Source: Fennellomyces sp. T-0311
Lineage: Eukaryota > Mucoromycota > Mucoromycetes > Mucorales > Lichtheimiaceae
Assembly (NCBI GenBank): GCA_025266875.1
Contig: JALLLT010000019.1
Location: 248,001-312,000 of the forward strand
DNA: 64,000 bases
Direction of reading: 5' to 3'
The notes under the pieces were generated by a model, which saw nothing but the letters and a program-made list of their open reading frames with translations, did no database searches and was not told the origin of the DNA. Of the stretch, positions 36,028 through 48,262 are shown piece by piece. How positions within the stretch are numbered: the first letter of the stretch is position 1; each line of letters begins with the position of its first letter. The translations under genes and the position numbers were made by a program.

Positions 36028-37939
36028 AATACTGTACAGACAGTTCCTGGTGCCGGTGTAGTTAATAATATTAGCACTAGGGTAATTCTATATAGCATCT
36101 CTTCGCATTTTATTTTTTCCATCCATAAAAAGATATGTATTGCACTGTATCAGTTATGCTTCTGATATTTTGTAAGTCGTATCTTTGCACAAGACAATTT
36201 TAGGATTAAAGTTAGAGATGCCGCCGATTTTTTCTTGCCATCCAAAAAAGCATGCGTATGGATAAAAAAATTAAAACGAGAGGAATTACAAAAGGCCAAA
36301 CGCTGTTATTGTATAGAAAGATAAATGATATTAGGAAGAATGATTTAAAGTGGCACTAACCAACTACATATGTAACTCTGGACAGAAGATACGTTATACA
36401 TCTGTAGTGTATTGGTACGGTAATTAACAGTGGCGGGCACTCTTTCAGGTTGCTAAATAAGCCAGCCAAATACTCTAAACTTATGCTACTTTCTCCAGCA
36501 GACGTAAGCGTACAGTCGTCCATTGGATTTATACCAATGGTTGTTCCCAAAACATTTGTGTAAAACTCGAGCTTTCGCGAAAAAGGGAGAAGTACATTAC
36601 TGATATGGGCAGGTATAGGGTAACCATGATAGTCTATGATATCACGCTTGCTTATTTATTGCTCCCTTGATAAGCTGGGATAGCTTTCCGTGACGATGAA
36701 ATTCAGGCATCGATACCCAGAAATTGCTCTGAATTACGGCATTCCCGCAAGTAAAACTTCATAGACGATGAATATATATATATATATATATGCATATATT
36801 ATAATCTACTGAAAACTTCAGTTATATCAAATGAAAAGGTTTTAACGTACACGGAAAAGCATGTGGTGGGGAGACGACTGATGAAACAAAGAAAACTGAA
36901 TCGAATTGTTCTTTGTGGAAATTTACTAAATGAAACACTATATTGGGTCCCTGATAGCGCAGCTCTGTTTCGTTGATACGTTGTAGCACACTTTCATAGC
37001 TCTGTCGATCGAACTATATTGTTGGGCAACGTCATTAATGCTCGCTACACTCACCTAACTAATTTTTATAAACCCGGTAAGAGCATTGTCATTGGACAAA
37101 TACGATTGTGGACATTTCTACGATCTGCGAGTTAGTGCCTACGACGAAAGTAAAAGCAGTTTGTAACGCGTGCCAAGCTGTATCCAAGTAAATAATCGCA
37201 AATGTGAGTGAGTATATCGAACCAACCATACCGACAAATATAGAATAATGCGGGTCATGTAATGAGTAGCCTAGTATCCAGTTCTCTTTGTTTTGTGAAG
37301 ATAATAATTAAATTCGATATAAAACATAAGATTGTCCTAATTGGCAACGGCAATAAATAATGTCTACATAACAATGAAGCCACTTTTGATGTTTGGTGAA
37401 CTCAAACATGATGATCCTGGGAAGATATTGATTGGCACGTAAAGCAATTTATATGAGCCCCTGTTTTATTTATACTATCTATCTGATTCTTGTTGATCTG
37501 ACAGAGATACATTGCAGAGTTGAGGCCTAGCGGCATCGTATTAAAGTATATTACACACTGCACTGGTCAGTCGCGCATATGAGATCTGCGGATATTTTAA
37601 ATCTGAGCGTACTATGCTGATTTGGTCGTCTATCAGTCCTACACTGGATGTGCTTGTTGGAGATGTTAGGGGAGTTTAGTAAATATGTATAAGATCATAA
37701 ACATATAAGGAAAAGATAATTGAATGGTAGAAGATTTTCTCATGTTAATTTAAAAGAAATTTTGCCAGAGTCAATTAGTATCTCTTGAAAACATATGTAG
37801 ATGTTTCATTATCTACGTAGCAATAATCAAATAACAAACTCAGATTTTTTACGGAAGCCCAGCAAACGCTCTATTATTTAAATACTATGATTATTAGACC
37901 GCTTCGAGTTAAAGATACTTCCCTTTTACCTTTGTCATT
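36028..37939. other. AT-rich spacer with a TA microsatellite
   Basis: No gene is supported. A (TA)n run sits at about 36772-36792. The stretch also serves as the upstream region of the ABC transporter gene. Confidence 0.4.
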
Positions 37940-40900
37940 ATGGCTCCATCAGTCTCGTCGTCTTCCAGTGCCTCACGGACTCTGCGAGGCAGCAGCTCAT
38001 CAGATACGTTCGAAAAATTGCAGTTCGAACCTAACGGCACCAAAGATGCTACAACAGATCACCAGCAAATCCGTAACGTAGAAAGCTACAATGACAACAA
38101 CAAAAAGAGCAAGGAATCAAAATGCACGGTCCCAATGCACAAGTTGTTTCGATTTGCTACAAGTCGGGACAAAGCTTTGATTGCCATTGCCGGGATATCA
38201 TCCGCTATCGTTGGCGTGCTCCAGCCATTGTCCATTGTATTCTTTGGTCTGCTCGTCAACAGAGTCATGGATGCTTTCAGAGAAGGCAAAAGTGCTTCCG
38301 AGGCCACACAACCAATTATTGTCATCTTTGTTATTCTTGGTACCACCATTCTCATTTTCGCCTACCTTTCTAATTCTTTATGGATTCTGACTGGCGAAAA
38401 TCAGACTCGACGGATACGCCAACTCTATATACATTCAATCCTGCGTCAAGATATGGGATGGTTCGACCAATCTGGAGATGGATCATTGACGACACGCCTT
38501 GCGGCTGATTCACAGTATATTCAAGATGGTATCTCTGAAAAGTTCGGTGCCATGATCCGCGGAATTTCAGCATTTCTCCTTGGATTTATAATGTCCTTCA
38601 GATTTGGATGGAATCTGGCAGTTATCGTTTTGGCTACTCTTCCGGTTCTTGGTGGTGTCAGTGGTGCCATGGGCTATTTTATTACGAAGAGTACCCTCAA
38701 AGTCCAGGATGCATACGCTGATGCAGGCACCATGGCCGAGCAAGTTTTCGTCGGCATCCGTACCGTCTATGCGTTTACTTTGCAAAACCGATTTTCCAAA
38801 ATTTACGAAGAAAAACTTGTCAAGGCACGTCAAGCAGGTGTCCAGCGTGGATATATCATGGGCATTGGTATCGGCGGCTTTTTGTTTGTGCTATTCAGTA
38901 TATATGCTATTGCCTTCTGGTATAGCGGTGTACTTGTCAGCCATGAGACCCTTAAGACGTGGGAGGTTATGGTAGCCTTCTTTTGTATGCTTTTTGGTAA
39001 GCCGATGTTGATTTCTCTTAGATTGATCTTGTTTCCACTCTGACTGTATTTTTAGGTGCTATGTCCTTACTAGAGCTTCCCAATCATGTTTCAGCCATCT
39101 CAACAGCATGTGGCGCTGCTCACAAAATCTTTGAAACGATTGACCGCGTGCCTGTAATTGATCCTGATTCCAACTATGGTGTAGCACCAAGCAAAGTCAT
39201 TGGTGATATCGAGTTCCGCAATGTCAAATTCTCCTACCCAACCCGACCTGATATTCCGATTCTAAAGAATCTAAGTCTCAATATCCGGTCCGGTATGACT
39301 GTCGCCTTTGTTGGATCATCTGGGTCTGGAAAATCTACGACCATTCAACTTTTGCAGCGATTCTACGATCCCGCATCTGGTCAAGTTTTATTGGACGGTC
39401 ATGATCTCAAGGATATCAACCTTCGATGGCTACGTGAGAAGATCGGTATTGTGTCTCAAGAACCTGTGCTTTTCAACATGACGATTCGTCAAAATATGAT
39501 GCTTGGTGTCAACCATCAAGTTTCCCAGGAAGATATTATCGACGCTTGCAAAAAGGCATGCTGTCATGATTTTATTTCCAAGCTACCCAAAGGTTACGAT
39601 ACTCTTGTTGGTGAACACGGCGGTATGATGTCCGGCGGTCAAAGGCAGCGTGTTGCTATCGCTCGTGCTATTCTCAAAAACCCTGCTATTCTTTTGCTTG
39701 ATGAGGTAAGTCACATTTTTGCAGGCATATATATATATTGCTATGGTAATAACAATCGCTTTTTGGTAGGCTACTTCGGCTTTGGATACTCAGTCTGAAA
39801 GGCTCGTACAACGTGCTCTGGATGCTGCCTCTGCTGATCGTACCACAATTGTTATTGCCCATCGTCTTTCTACCATCCGCAATGCCGATCTCATTGTTGT
39901 TATGCAGCAAGGTGACCTTATTGAAAAGGGTACGCATAACGAGCTGCTTGCTCGCAACGGCGTATATGCAGAACTTGTACGAAAGCAACAGATTGCCACG
40001 AAACAAGGCGATGGAAATGAAGGCAAGCAATGCGATGCTGAAGAGCTTTTACGCAAAGAAAACGAAGAATTGAAACGACAAATTCTGACGGCAACTCATA
40101 CCGAGGACAATGCCTTTGACGAAAAAGAAACTGGTGGCTCTCAACTGACTCGAATGAACACCACAAAATCCATCGATGCTTACGAACTGAAGCGACAAAA
40201 GGACAAGGCCGAGCTGAAGATGCGCAAGAAGCAAAGTGCTCCAATTGGCAAGATCCTGAATCAAATGCGAAGCGAATGGCCACTCCTTTTCGTTGGCAGT
40301 TTAGGCGCTACTATTGCCGGTGCTGTTTTCCCTGCCTTTTCCTATGCCATTGCAAAAGCCATTTGTGCATTGATGCAGCCCCCAGATCAAATCGCTCCTG
40401 GTCCTTTCGAGGGAACCAATCTATATGCTTTTCTGTTCTTCATATTTGCTATTTTAGCCTTGGTTGGTTATGGCTTGCAGATGGGATCGTTTGAAATTGC
40501 TGGTGAACTCTATACTGAGCGCTTGCGTTCCATGATTTTCCGCGCATACTTGAAACAAGAAATTGGCTATTACGACGATGGAGATCACAGTGTCGGCGCT
40601 TTGACTTCGAAGCTTGCCATTGATTCCAAGAACGTGAACGAGTTGGTAACTAAGGTTCCTGGTGACGTTTTTCAGATTATTTCCACTACAATTACTGGTA
40701 AATATCACAATTACGTTTGACTACAACGATCGTTTTTGAACTTTTTTCTTTCAAAACGCGAATAGGTCTGAGCATTGCCTTTTGCCACGACTGGGCCATG
40801 GCACTTATTGTACTGGCCATGTCACCGCTTGTTATGGGTGCAAGTTTTTACGAATCTAAAGTTGAACGTGGATTTGAAAACAAGACAGCCAAGGCTCACG

Positions 40901-42307
40901 AGCAAAGTGGTGAAATTGCTAACGAAGCGATCAAGGCAATCCGTACAGTCTCTGCTCTTGGGAAGCAGCATTATTTCGAAAACAAGTTCGCCGAAGCCTT
41001 GGAACGACCCCATCGACTGGCCGTTCGCAAAGCATTCTTATCTTCCATTGGCTATGCTCTTGGTCAAGGCGTTATTCTCTATGTCGGTGCTGTCGCTTTT
41101 CACACTGGTATGAATTTTATTGAGACAAGAGGGCTCAAGGTAGATGAATTCTTCATCTGCCTGTTGAGTGTTATGATTACTGTTCAAAGCATTGGCAAAG
41201 CCAGTGTATTTGCCTCGACCTATGCCAAGGCGAAAAACTCTGCCCTTGCCACATTTGAGGTTTTGGAGCGACAATCGGAGATCGACCCTGACTTGGAAGG
41301 CATTGAACCTGCTACAACGACCATTTCTGGAAATGTTTCATTCGAGAACGTTACTTTTCGGTATGGTGTATGACTTTTACTGTATTTTTTATGTATGCTA
41401 AACGATTTGCTGTTGTTGTCTTTTTCGCATGTCATAGTTATCCTGCTCGTACGGGTTAGTATTGTATTTTTTTTTTTTTTGCAACGTTGCCCGCGATGAA
41501 CTATTATTAATGTTACTTCTAAGCAGATGTACCTATTTTTGACGGTGAATTTAATTTACGCGGAAAATCCGGTCAGACCATTGCGCTAGTTGGCCCAAGT
41601 GGCTGTGGAAAGTCTACCACCATCGGCATGCTTCAACGTTGGTACAATCCTATTGAAGGAACTGTACGACTCGACCAATACAATGTCAAGAACTTTTCAC
41701 TTGGAAATCTCCGCTCACATATGGCATTAGTTGGTCAGGAACCCATACTTTTTGATATGAGCATTGGCGAGAACATTCGATTTGGTATCGGTGAGGATCA
41801 AGTAGTGACCCAGGATCAAATTGAAGAGGCAGCGCGCGCAGCAAACATTCACAAATTTATCTCAGAATTACCGGATGGATACGATACCCGCGTCGGTGAT
41901 AAGGGATCGCAGCTATCAGGCGGTCAAAAGCAACGTATTGCCATTGCTCGTGCACTGATTCGAAAGCCCAAGGTTTTGCTTCTTGATGAGGCGACATCCG
42001 CGCTAGACAGTGAATCAGAAAAAATGGTTCAGGAAGCTATCGACAATGTTATCAGTGAAGGTGGACGCACTACAATCACGATCGCTCATCGATTATCTAC
42101 TATTCAGGTATTAGGATCATACAAAGTTTTCTGCTATTCAGGTTGCTCAGTTGTTACAAATATATTATACATCGATAATAGAATGCTGACCTGATCTGCG
42201 TTATTAAAAACGGACGCGTAGTCGAACAAGGCACTCACTGGGAACTGCTCAAACTGAATGCCGAATACGCATCCCTTGTCCGGGAACAATCTCTCAACCC
42301 CAATTAG
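37940..42307 (+). CDS. ABCB-type full ABC transporter (P-glycoprotein/MDR-like)
   Basis: This is an ATP-driven export pump of the plasma membrane or an internal membrane; the substrate is unknown. Seven exons (37940-38996, 39056-39705, 39770-40697, 40766-41360, 41438-41454, 41527-42107, 42182-42307) give about 1317 residues in the order TMD1-NBD1-linker-TMD2-NBD2. NBD1 has Walker [10 protein letters not shown], signature MSGGQRQR (Met replacing the usual Leu), Walker [12 protein letters not shown] and AHRLST. NBD2 has [17 protein letters not shown] and [12 protein letters not shown] charged linker (about residues 640-700) separates the halves. The fifth exon is only 17 nt and is needed to write FRYPARTD in front of NBD2. 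Each membrane domain shows about six hydrophobic segments. The signature, two NBDs and length match fungal ABCB proteins and not PDR/ABCG or MRP/ABCC types. The start is the first ATG that begins the Ser-rich cytosolic tail. Confidence 0.93.
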
Positions 42308-42868
42308 TAGATTTTTTACAACACACACGTCTGTAGTTCTTATTCCTTAATCCATCCCGTACATAACTACAGTCCCAGCCAAAAAAGCAATCGCTGCCTA
42401 TATTAAGTGATAGAAATAAATAGTGTACTTTTTTTCTTCAATCTTGACACCTAATCTATGCTCTTGTCTCGAACAATGACCGAACCATCGATTAAATCTC
42501 CTCTATATATTGGTGCTATTTGTATGATGCTAGAAGTTGATTCATGAGTACAGCGATAGAAGAGGTTGCTTATGCAGATGAGATATCTTTTTGCCTTTGA
42601 ACGTTATAGCGTATAGTAGCGAGAGAAAATTGATTAGACTTTTTCACAGAGAAGTTCAAACTGTGATTATGCTAGAGGTGATACCAAAACAACTACATAA
42701 TTTATGTTCCATGAAGCCACGAGAAATTCAAGCGCGTCTATTTGCTTTAATTACAGACACTTTAATGATTACGGCACTGAAACAAATTCAGTTTCAAATG
42801 TCATCATCAGTGCCATCATTGTCTTCATGTCTAATACGAATAAGGTCAAGCTTATTCCGATCTGTTTA
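42308..42868. other. Spacer downstream of the ABC transporter gene
   Basis: The 3' flank carries an AATAAA-like word at about 42416. No other feature is seen before the MITE. Confidence 0.4.
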
Positions 42869-43031
42869 CAGTGACCGCTTCATATAATGATATTTTATAT
42901 AACGATGCTTCGATATTACTTTCGATGCACCAAAACGGTAACCACTGCCAAATCCCATTTTAAGTACCTATTTTTGATATAACGATAAAGTTTTGGCTGC
43001 ACCATAGTATCGTTATATAAAGCGGTCACTG
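42869..43031. mobile_element. MITE, pogo/Tc1-mariner-like, copy 2
   Basis: This is a 163-bp element with ends CAGTGACCGCTTCATATAA and TATAAAGCGGTCACTG in inverse orientation, flanked on both sides by TA (42867-42868 and 43032-43033), the target duplication of the Tc1/mariner/pogo group. It shares the TIR, the ATAACGAT words and the GCAGCCAAAA box with 18739-18906, where the internal box is in the opposite orientation. It is non-coding. Confidence 0.85.
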
Positions 43032-43551
43032 TATTCGACAGCAAGTGTGGAAGTACACGGCAGAAAAAATAAAAGCTAGCAAGAATGACTCCACCCATTG
43101 GCCAAGGGGTCATGGTGCTCATTGTTATATAATGATGCCTGCTTTGATATATCTTTGCCTTCTTTAAGTAGATATATTTACCTTTAGGAAAAACGTAAAC
43201 ATGGGACCATCAATTATTTTGTACTCGCGTTCTACAGCAATACAAAATCAAGTGAGCTAGACAGCGTAAAGAGGCGACTAAAGAGGTACCAGAATTGGCG
43301 CACACTTGCGCAAGTTTTTAACACGAAAGGTTGTGATGCACGATATCAACTTGAACCATACTTACCTCATTATCATGGATGCATCAAAAACAAGTGAACA
43401 AACTTGTATAATCCTTGGTACGTAGTAAAACCATTGTTGGTGCATTACCATTATTGCAGTTTGAATGAACACAAGAAGATGGTACCACAAAGAATCAAAC
43501 ATAATCTATATGAAGTATACAAAAACTCATCATTCATCATTTCTCATCGTT
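43032..43551. promoter_or_regulatory. 5' flank of the exon-duplicated gene
   Basis: No other gene is seen. The last 60 bp are an AC/T-rich leader (CATCATTCATCATTTCTCATCG) before the ATG at 43552. An in-frame upstream ATG at 43465 would add 29 residues without recognisable features and is considered less likely. Confidence 0.35.
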
Positions 43552-45273
43552 ATGTCATCCTGGTCTGAATCCTCTCATCCGTCTAACTCACCTTCATCTA
43601 CCTATATGATGGATAATGCGATACCTGATATTGTGGATGCAGTTTCAGAAGCTACTGATACGGAATCCAAGTCTGACAGCCCAATGCCTGAATTTCCAAT
43701 TACGGAACACGAGACTTTCAACGTGATACCCGAGACCGTGAACAGCACATCTGAGCCTGCCAACATAACGCTCGAGCCTATGAACCTTTTATTCGAGTTT
43801 ACCAACACGGTACGCGAATCTACTAACACCGCATCAGACTTTATGAGTGCGGATTCTGAATCTACCGATACGGGTTACGAACTTTCTGATACCGACACTG
43901 AGCCTACCAACACGGATCCTGAATCCGCTGATACTTCATCTGAAGCTACCAATACAGATTCTGAATCGATCGGTACGGCGTCTGAGCCTACTGATTTGGG
44001 TTCGGAAACTACCAGTACAGACTCTGGATCGGCCAACTCGAATTCTGGATCGACTAATGCATCATCTATGTGCATGAGAAGGTTATCCGTGCTTTTCCCA
44101 ACCGTTACTGCCGATTGTGAGCGCGAGCCACTTTCCGAAATAGAAAGGTCTCAAGAACTTGGCAATACCGATGATGTTCCTTCGTCAAACTCGTCTCCCT
44201 CAATGTCTTTGGCATCACCTTCTGATATCGTAGATATCTATGAAGAAATTATGAGAGATCACACTGATGAATCTGAATTTCTAACTGATTTGAATAATTT
44301 GCCGTCCGTGGAGAGCTTATTCCGAAAGAAAATTGTTGGCACTGGAGCGGCCATTCCTGCGGCTTACACCGAGAATTTGGTCAATCCAATCTTTACGTCT
44401 GACCACCGCAGCAGAAACTGGCAACCTGTTGTTAGGCCGACTGAAGAAAGTACGTGTATACCCAAATTAACGCTTCAGCGTGATATGGCAAGAGGTATAC
44501 TTACTAGTGTTTTGTAGACGTCGTCGATTACAATAGAAATAGGCAGCAGGGAAGGTTCAGTACCGATCCAGCGCCTCCTACCCTTCCTATCGAAAATTCG
44601 ATGCGTGTACTTCCTATTTCCGATGGGAACAACAGAGAGCAAGCTATCGCTGTTGAACCGCCTGTTGAGAGTAAGTGCAAACACAATTTAGCATTGCAAA
44701 GTGATATAAAGCGAATAATACTTATGAGTATTTATAGGCACTGGCGATTATAATAGAGATAGATATCAGAGAAACGTTAATGATGATGCTCCGGAAGCTC
44801 CTATTTATCGTGAACACTCGGCGTATCCATCCTCTAGCACTTACCATCACAGTCGGCAGCAACCCTGCGGTGTTGGACCGAATGTAGATAGTAAGTATAT
44901 ACTCGTAACGTACTAGGGCGGCATATGAAGAAGTGTGCTTATAAATATTTAGTAGATCTTGGTCTTTATAACAGAAATAGGCAGCAAGGAAATTTCAATA
45001 CCAGTGCACTACCATTTCCTCTTTATGGCCCCAATGCGGTGTATCCAAGAAGCTCGACCTCTGATCCCAGCAGCAGCGCCCAGGACACCATTGCTGGACC
45101 ATTTTTCGGTGGTAGTAAGCATACAAACGATCTAATATACTATGCTACATACAGGGGAGTGTATTTAAAAGCGATTTATAGACACTGGTAACTATAATAG
45201 AAAAAGATATCAAGGTAATTTCTCAGGCAGTGGTAACAAGAAAAGAAAATATTATAATCCGAAGGAGAGGTAA
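43552..45273 (+). CDS. Unrecognised Ser/Thr-rich protein with serially duplicated C-terminal exons
   Basis: The function is not recognised. The exons are 43552-44449, 44518-44670, 44738-44890, 44953-45114 and 45182-45273, about 485 residues. The first exon codes a degenerate repeat of the type TNTDSES (about residues 80-180) rich in Ser, Thr, Asp and Glu, followed by an ordinary stretch (IVDIYEEIMRDHTDESEFL). Exons 2-5 all begin with the same idea: VDYNRNRQQGRF, GDYNRDRYQRNV, LGLYNRNRQQGNF, GNYNRKRYQGNF. All internal introns are phase 1, and exons 2 and 3 are both exactly 153 nt, so each exon can be added or lost without a frame change. The protein ends with a basic KKRKYYNPKER. There is no signal peptide or membrane segment, so a nuclear or cytosolic protein with a basic tail is a guess only. 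The acceptor of exon 4 could also be 3 nt later. Confidence 0.65.
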
Positions 45274-45465
45274 GCAACAAGCACAAACTATATCAGGAAA
45301 ACATTAGCTCAAGTCGTATCAACAGATTTTAGCATCTGTATCACCGGTTCATCATTCATACCAGGGGCTTTTGCTCGAAATCATCGTAAACTTGAGCTTC
45401 ATTTGCAATCACATAGAGTAAACTAATGCAATAATTCATTAGTAGAACTATGTTTAGTTGGTTTA
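45274..45465. other. 3' flank and Harbinger left target site
   Basis: A short spacer that ends with the TTA (45463-45465) duplicated at the right end of the Harbinger element. Confidence 0.5.
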
Positions 45466-45636
45466 GAGCATCCCCAACGGTTTGCGCTATTCTATTTTCT
45501 ATTTGGTACACCGCTATCATAGCAGGACCATAGAAAGCACCGGTTTTCCAACGGTTCGCGCTATAATAAAAATCACTGTGCTACGTTGATAGATGGACTT
45601 TCTATTTTATCTTTCCCGCTCATCTGTTCCCTCAAC

Positions 45637-45825
45637 ATGCTTGACGAAGAAAAACTCATGAAGATGTTCAGAGAAGATGCTGAGCTACAGCGCATTCACC
45701 TGCGCAATGTTTGATGCATCATTCAGGAGATACGCGACAATGATGACATTCCAAGACGCCAAGGCGGCTCTGTTCCTGGCCATCGGGTCACAGATCGTGA
45801 ACGTGTCCTTGGTCATCATCGACTA
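45637..45825 (+). pseudogene. 5' end of the Harbinger transposase with a nonsense codon
   Basis: This stretch is open and in frame with the transposase apart from one TGA at 45712-45714. Its composition (acidic/basic, RRQGGSVPGHRVTDRER) resembles the usual N-terminal extension of these transposases. It supports inactivation of the copy by a point mutation. Confidence 0.6.
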
Positions 45826-47002
45826 ATGAAGGACTACTTTCTCGATCCTCCAGTGTATCCTTCTGAGAGTTTTCGTCGCCATTTCCGGATGAACAGGGCT
45901 CTTTTTGTCTCAATCGTCACGGACTTAGAGAAAGAAGAACGACCCGGTGGAAACAACTACTTCAAACAGAAGTACGATGCAACCCGCAAGCCAGGTCTTT
46001 CACCATATCAGAAAGTCACAGCAGCGATCCGACAGCTTGCGTATGGTCTTACAGCAGACGCCGTCGACGAGTATCTCCGTCTTGGCGAGTCCACCGCCAT
46101 GGAATGCTTAAAGAAGTTCTGTGATGCCATTATTCGTATCTATGGCAACGAATACCTCCGTCACCCGAACGAAGCGGATCTGGAGAGAATTCTGGAGCAG
46201 AACAAGGCACGAGGCTTTCCGGGGATGCTTGGCTCCTTGGATTGTATGCACTGGAGTTGGAAGAACTGTCCTTTGGCTTGGAAAGGCCAGTACCAAGGCA
46301 AGGAAAAAGGGGCAACCGTAATCCTCGAGGCCGTCGCCAACTACGATACTTACATCTGGCACGCGTACTTTGGTCTTTCTGGCTCCCTGAACGACATCAA
46401 CGTCCTGCAACGCTCGCCATTGTTCAGTGATATGGCTTCCGACCTCTTGCCACCAGTTAATTACACTGTAAATGGCAAGGAATATAACCAGGGATACTAC
46501 TTGGCTGATGGTATCTACCCGCCATGGGGTGCGTTCATCGATACGATTCCACATCCATTTGGTGAAAAGAAGAAGGTAATAATAGTCATCCCAAATAACA
46601 CAAACATTCTAATACAATATGTAGATCTTTGCGAAAATGCAAGAAGCAGCACGCAAGGATGTTGAATGTGCTTTTGGTGTACTACAGGCAAGATTCGCAG
46701 TTGTCCGACATCCAGCAAAGCTATGGAAGCTGTCGACACTGAAGAAGGTCATGACTACGTGCATCATCTTGCATAATATGATCATTGTGCATGAGCGCAC
46801 ACTTCAAGAAGACGAGAGGGAGGATATCGATGGTTTAGAATGCGAAGGACCAGAACCTCCGTTGGTAGTACACAAGGAAGTCAACACGATCAGCGAGTTC
46901 TTGGAGCGCTATGACGAAATCAAGGATGCTTCACTCCATCATAGGCTCAAGAATGATCTTATCGAACACGTTTATCGTCACGTCAAGCAAAGTACTTTGT
47001 GA
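45826..47002 (+). CDS. Harbinger DDE transposase (DDE_Tnp_4 family)
   Basis: This nuclease excises and inserts the element. The exons are 45826-46575 and 46625-47002; the 49-bp intron joins FGEKKK to IFAKMQEAARK. The helix-turn-helix-like N-terminal part (SPYQKVTAAIRQLAYGLTAD) is followed by the catalytic region: D139 in GSLDCMHW, D190 in SGSLNDINVLQRSPLF and E264 in KDVECAFGVLQARF, the expected DDE triad. An upstream ATG at 45637 begins a 25-codon stretch in the same frame (MLDEEKLMKMFREDAELQRI) that ends in a TGA at 45712-45714, after which the frame reads on (IIQEIRDNDDIPRRQG) into the ORF. The original protein was therefore probably about 60 residues longer and this copy has a nonsense mutation, possibly a C-to-T change. 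Translation from 45826 would keep the triad. Activity is doubtful. Confidence 0.88.
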
Positions 47003-47022
47003 GTATTTTTATAAAAAAAAGT

Positions 47023-47898
47023 TTATTCGTCAGAAGTTTCTATAGCTCTTCTTGTGGCGGCATCTGCGAGCGAAGCGCGCTCAGAAGCAAGGATCTGTGC
47101 CCTCTTCGTCATGACGTACTCGCGGGCATCCTCATCGAGGTCGGCCAAACGTAGCTGCATATAGCCGCGGTCGACGAGCTCGCGCTCCAAGCGGTTTCTT
47201 TCGCGCATGAGCCGGACCTGCTCTTGCTCCAGCTCCAGGAGCTCGTCCAGCTTGCGCTTCCGCGCTTGCTCTTCAGTGGCCTGAGCCTTGGCTTTCTTGC
47301 GGCCTTCCGGGCGAGGAGTGTCGGCGGCAGTGTCGCTGTCACCATCGGTGTCATCCGTCTTGTTGATGTACCGCACAAGGAACTTCTGTTGGTCAAACAG
47401 AAGGGCGTAGCAGTGCTCATATTTGAACACACTGCCCGTGTCCTTCTGATACTTCTCCTTGGCGTCCTTGAACTAAGCAATTATTTCATAATGCTAGTAA
47501 GTACAGACATCTTTGGTATCAGATTCTAACCCTTTTTTACCTGGTCGTCCTCGCTTGCCACTCTCGTTCCGTCTCTGGATCTGCGCAAGGCAGCCGCAGA
47601 AACGGGACACCTCTCGATGGATGGTTCCCCATCTGCTCGACAAGGAACGGTTGCCATCGCGGCGGGAAGCGTCGCCACCTCTCTCGAGGAATTCGGCGTA
47701 AACTTTGCCCCAGAAGGCGGAGGAGTCTTGGTCAGTGCCGTCGATGGCATCGTTGGATGCTGCGACCCAGGACTTGCAAAGGAGCTCGTCCTCACCTAGA
47801 GTCCAGTTGAATCCACGAGTGGATCTTCTGGTAGGCATGGGTACGGTAGTGGTAGCGTTGGTAGCGTTGGTAGCAGTGGTGTTAGGAGCGGTGGACAT
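47023..47898 (-). CDS. Harbinger accessory Myb/SANT-like DNA-binding protein
   Basis: In PIF/Harbinger elements this second protein helps the transposase reach the nucleus and the TIRs. The first part (47898-about 47530) starts with a Thr/Asn-rich tail and then a trihelix-like domain (FNWTLGEDELLCKSWVAASN, with FWGKVYAEF and FCGCLAQIQRRNESGK). The second part (47472-47023) reads FKDAKEKYQKDTGSVFKYEH followed by a long charged coiled coil (ELLELEQEQVRLMRERNRLE). Between them the same frame is interrupted by two TAG codons (about 47494 and 47473). An intron is expected, and a donor-like GTAAAA is present, but the phases do not match, so either the splice choice escapes me or the copy has a small indel. 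Confidence 0.75.
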
Positions 47899-48262
47899 TT
47901 TGATGAATAAAGATGAAGAAAGAACTTTATTACGGCCAAGAAAAAATGAATTATATACTCATTGCTATTACCACTGATAACGATACTGTCACTGATACCA
48001 ATAAGAAAAAATGTCACAGATACTGATAAAGAAAAGGGGAGTATACTACTGCTGATAAGAGCGTTTTGCGGGTATCAAGGTTGGTCTGAGTGTGATTCTA
48101 AAATTTGGAACGCTCTCTGGCTTGACGCTATATTTGCTGCGAGCGGCCTCAAAAATCCCAAATTTAAGATTAGGATATAGGATAGAGCACACCGTTGGAA
48201 AACGATATTCTATTTCGGAGCGCTAAATTTAGGATTTGGCGCAACCGTTGGGGATGCTCTTA

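Larger units (their letters stand above)
45466..48259. mobile_element. PIF/Harbinger DNA transposon, complete with TIRs and TSD
   Basis: This is a 2794-bp element. Its left end is GAGCATCCCCAACGGTT and its right end is the inverse (AACCGTTGGGGATGCTC). It is flanked by TTA at 45463-45465 and 48260-48262, the 3-bp target duplication typical of PIF/Harbinger. Subterminal copies of GTTTTCCAACGGT occur inverted at about 45543-45555 and 48190-48203. It carries the standard two genes: a DDE transposase on the plus strand and a Myb/SANT-like protein on the minus strand, converging in the middle. The structure suggests fairly recent insertion, although the transposase N-terminus has a stop. Confidence 0.93.

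Noticed and set aside
36772..36792. TA-rich tract as a promoter
   Set aside because: It is a simple microsatellite more than 1 kb from the next start codon.
45712..45714. Selenocysteine or readthrough TGA in the transposase
   Set aside because: No SECIS-like element is apparent, and a nonsense mutation in a transposon copy is the simpler explanation.
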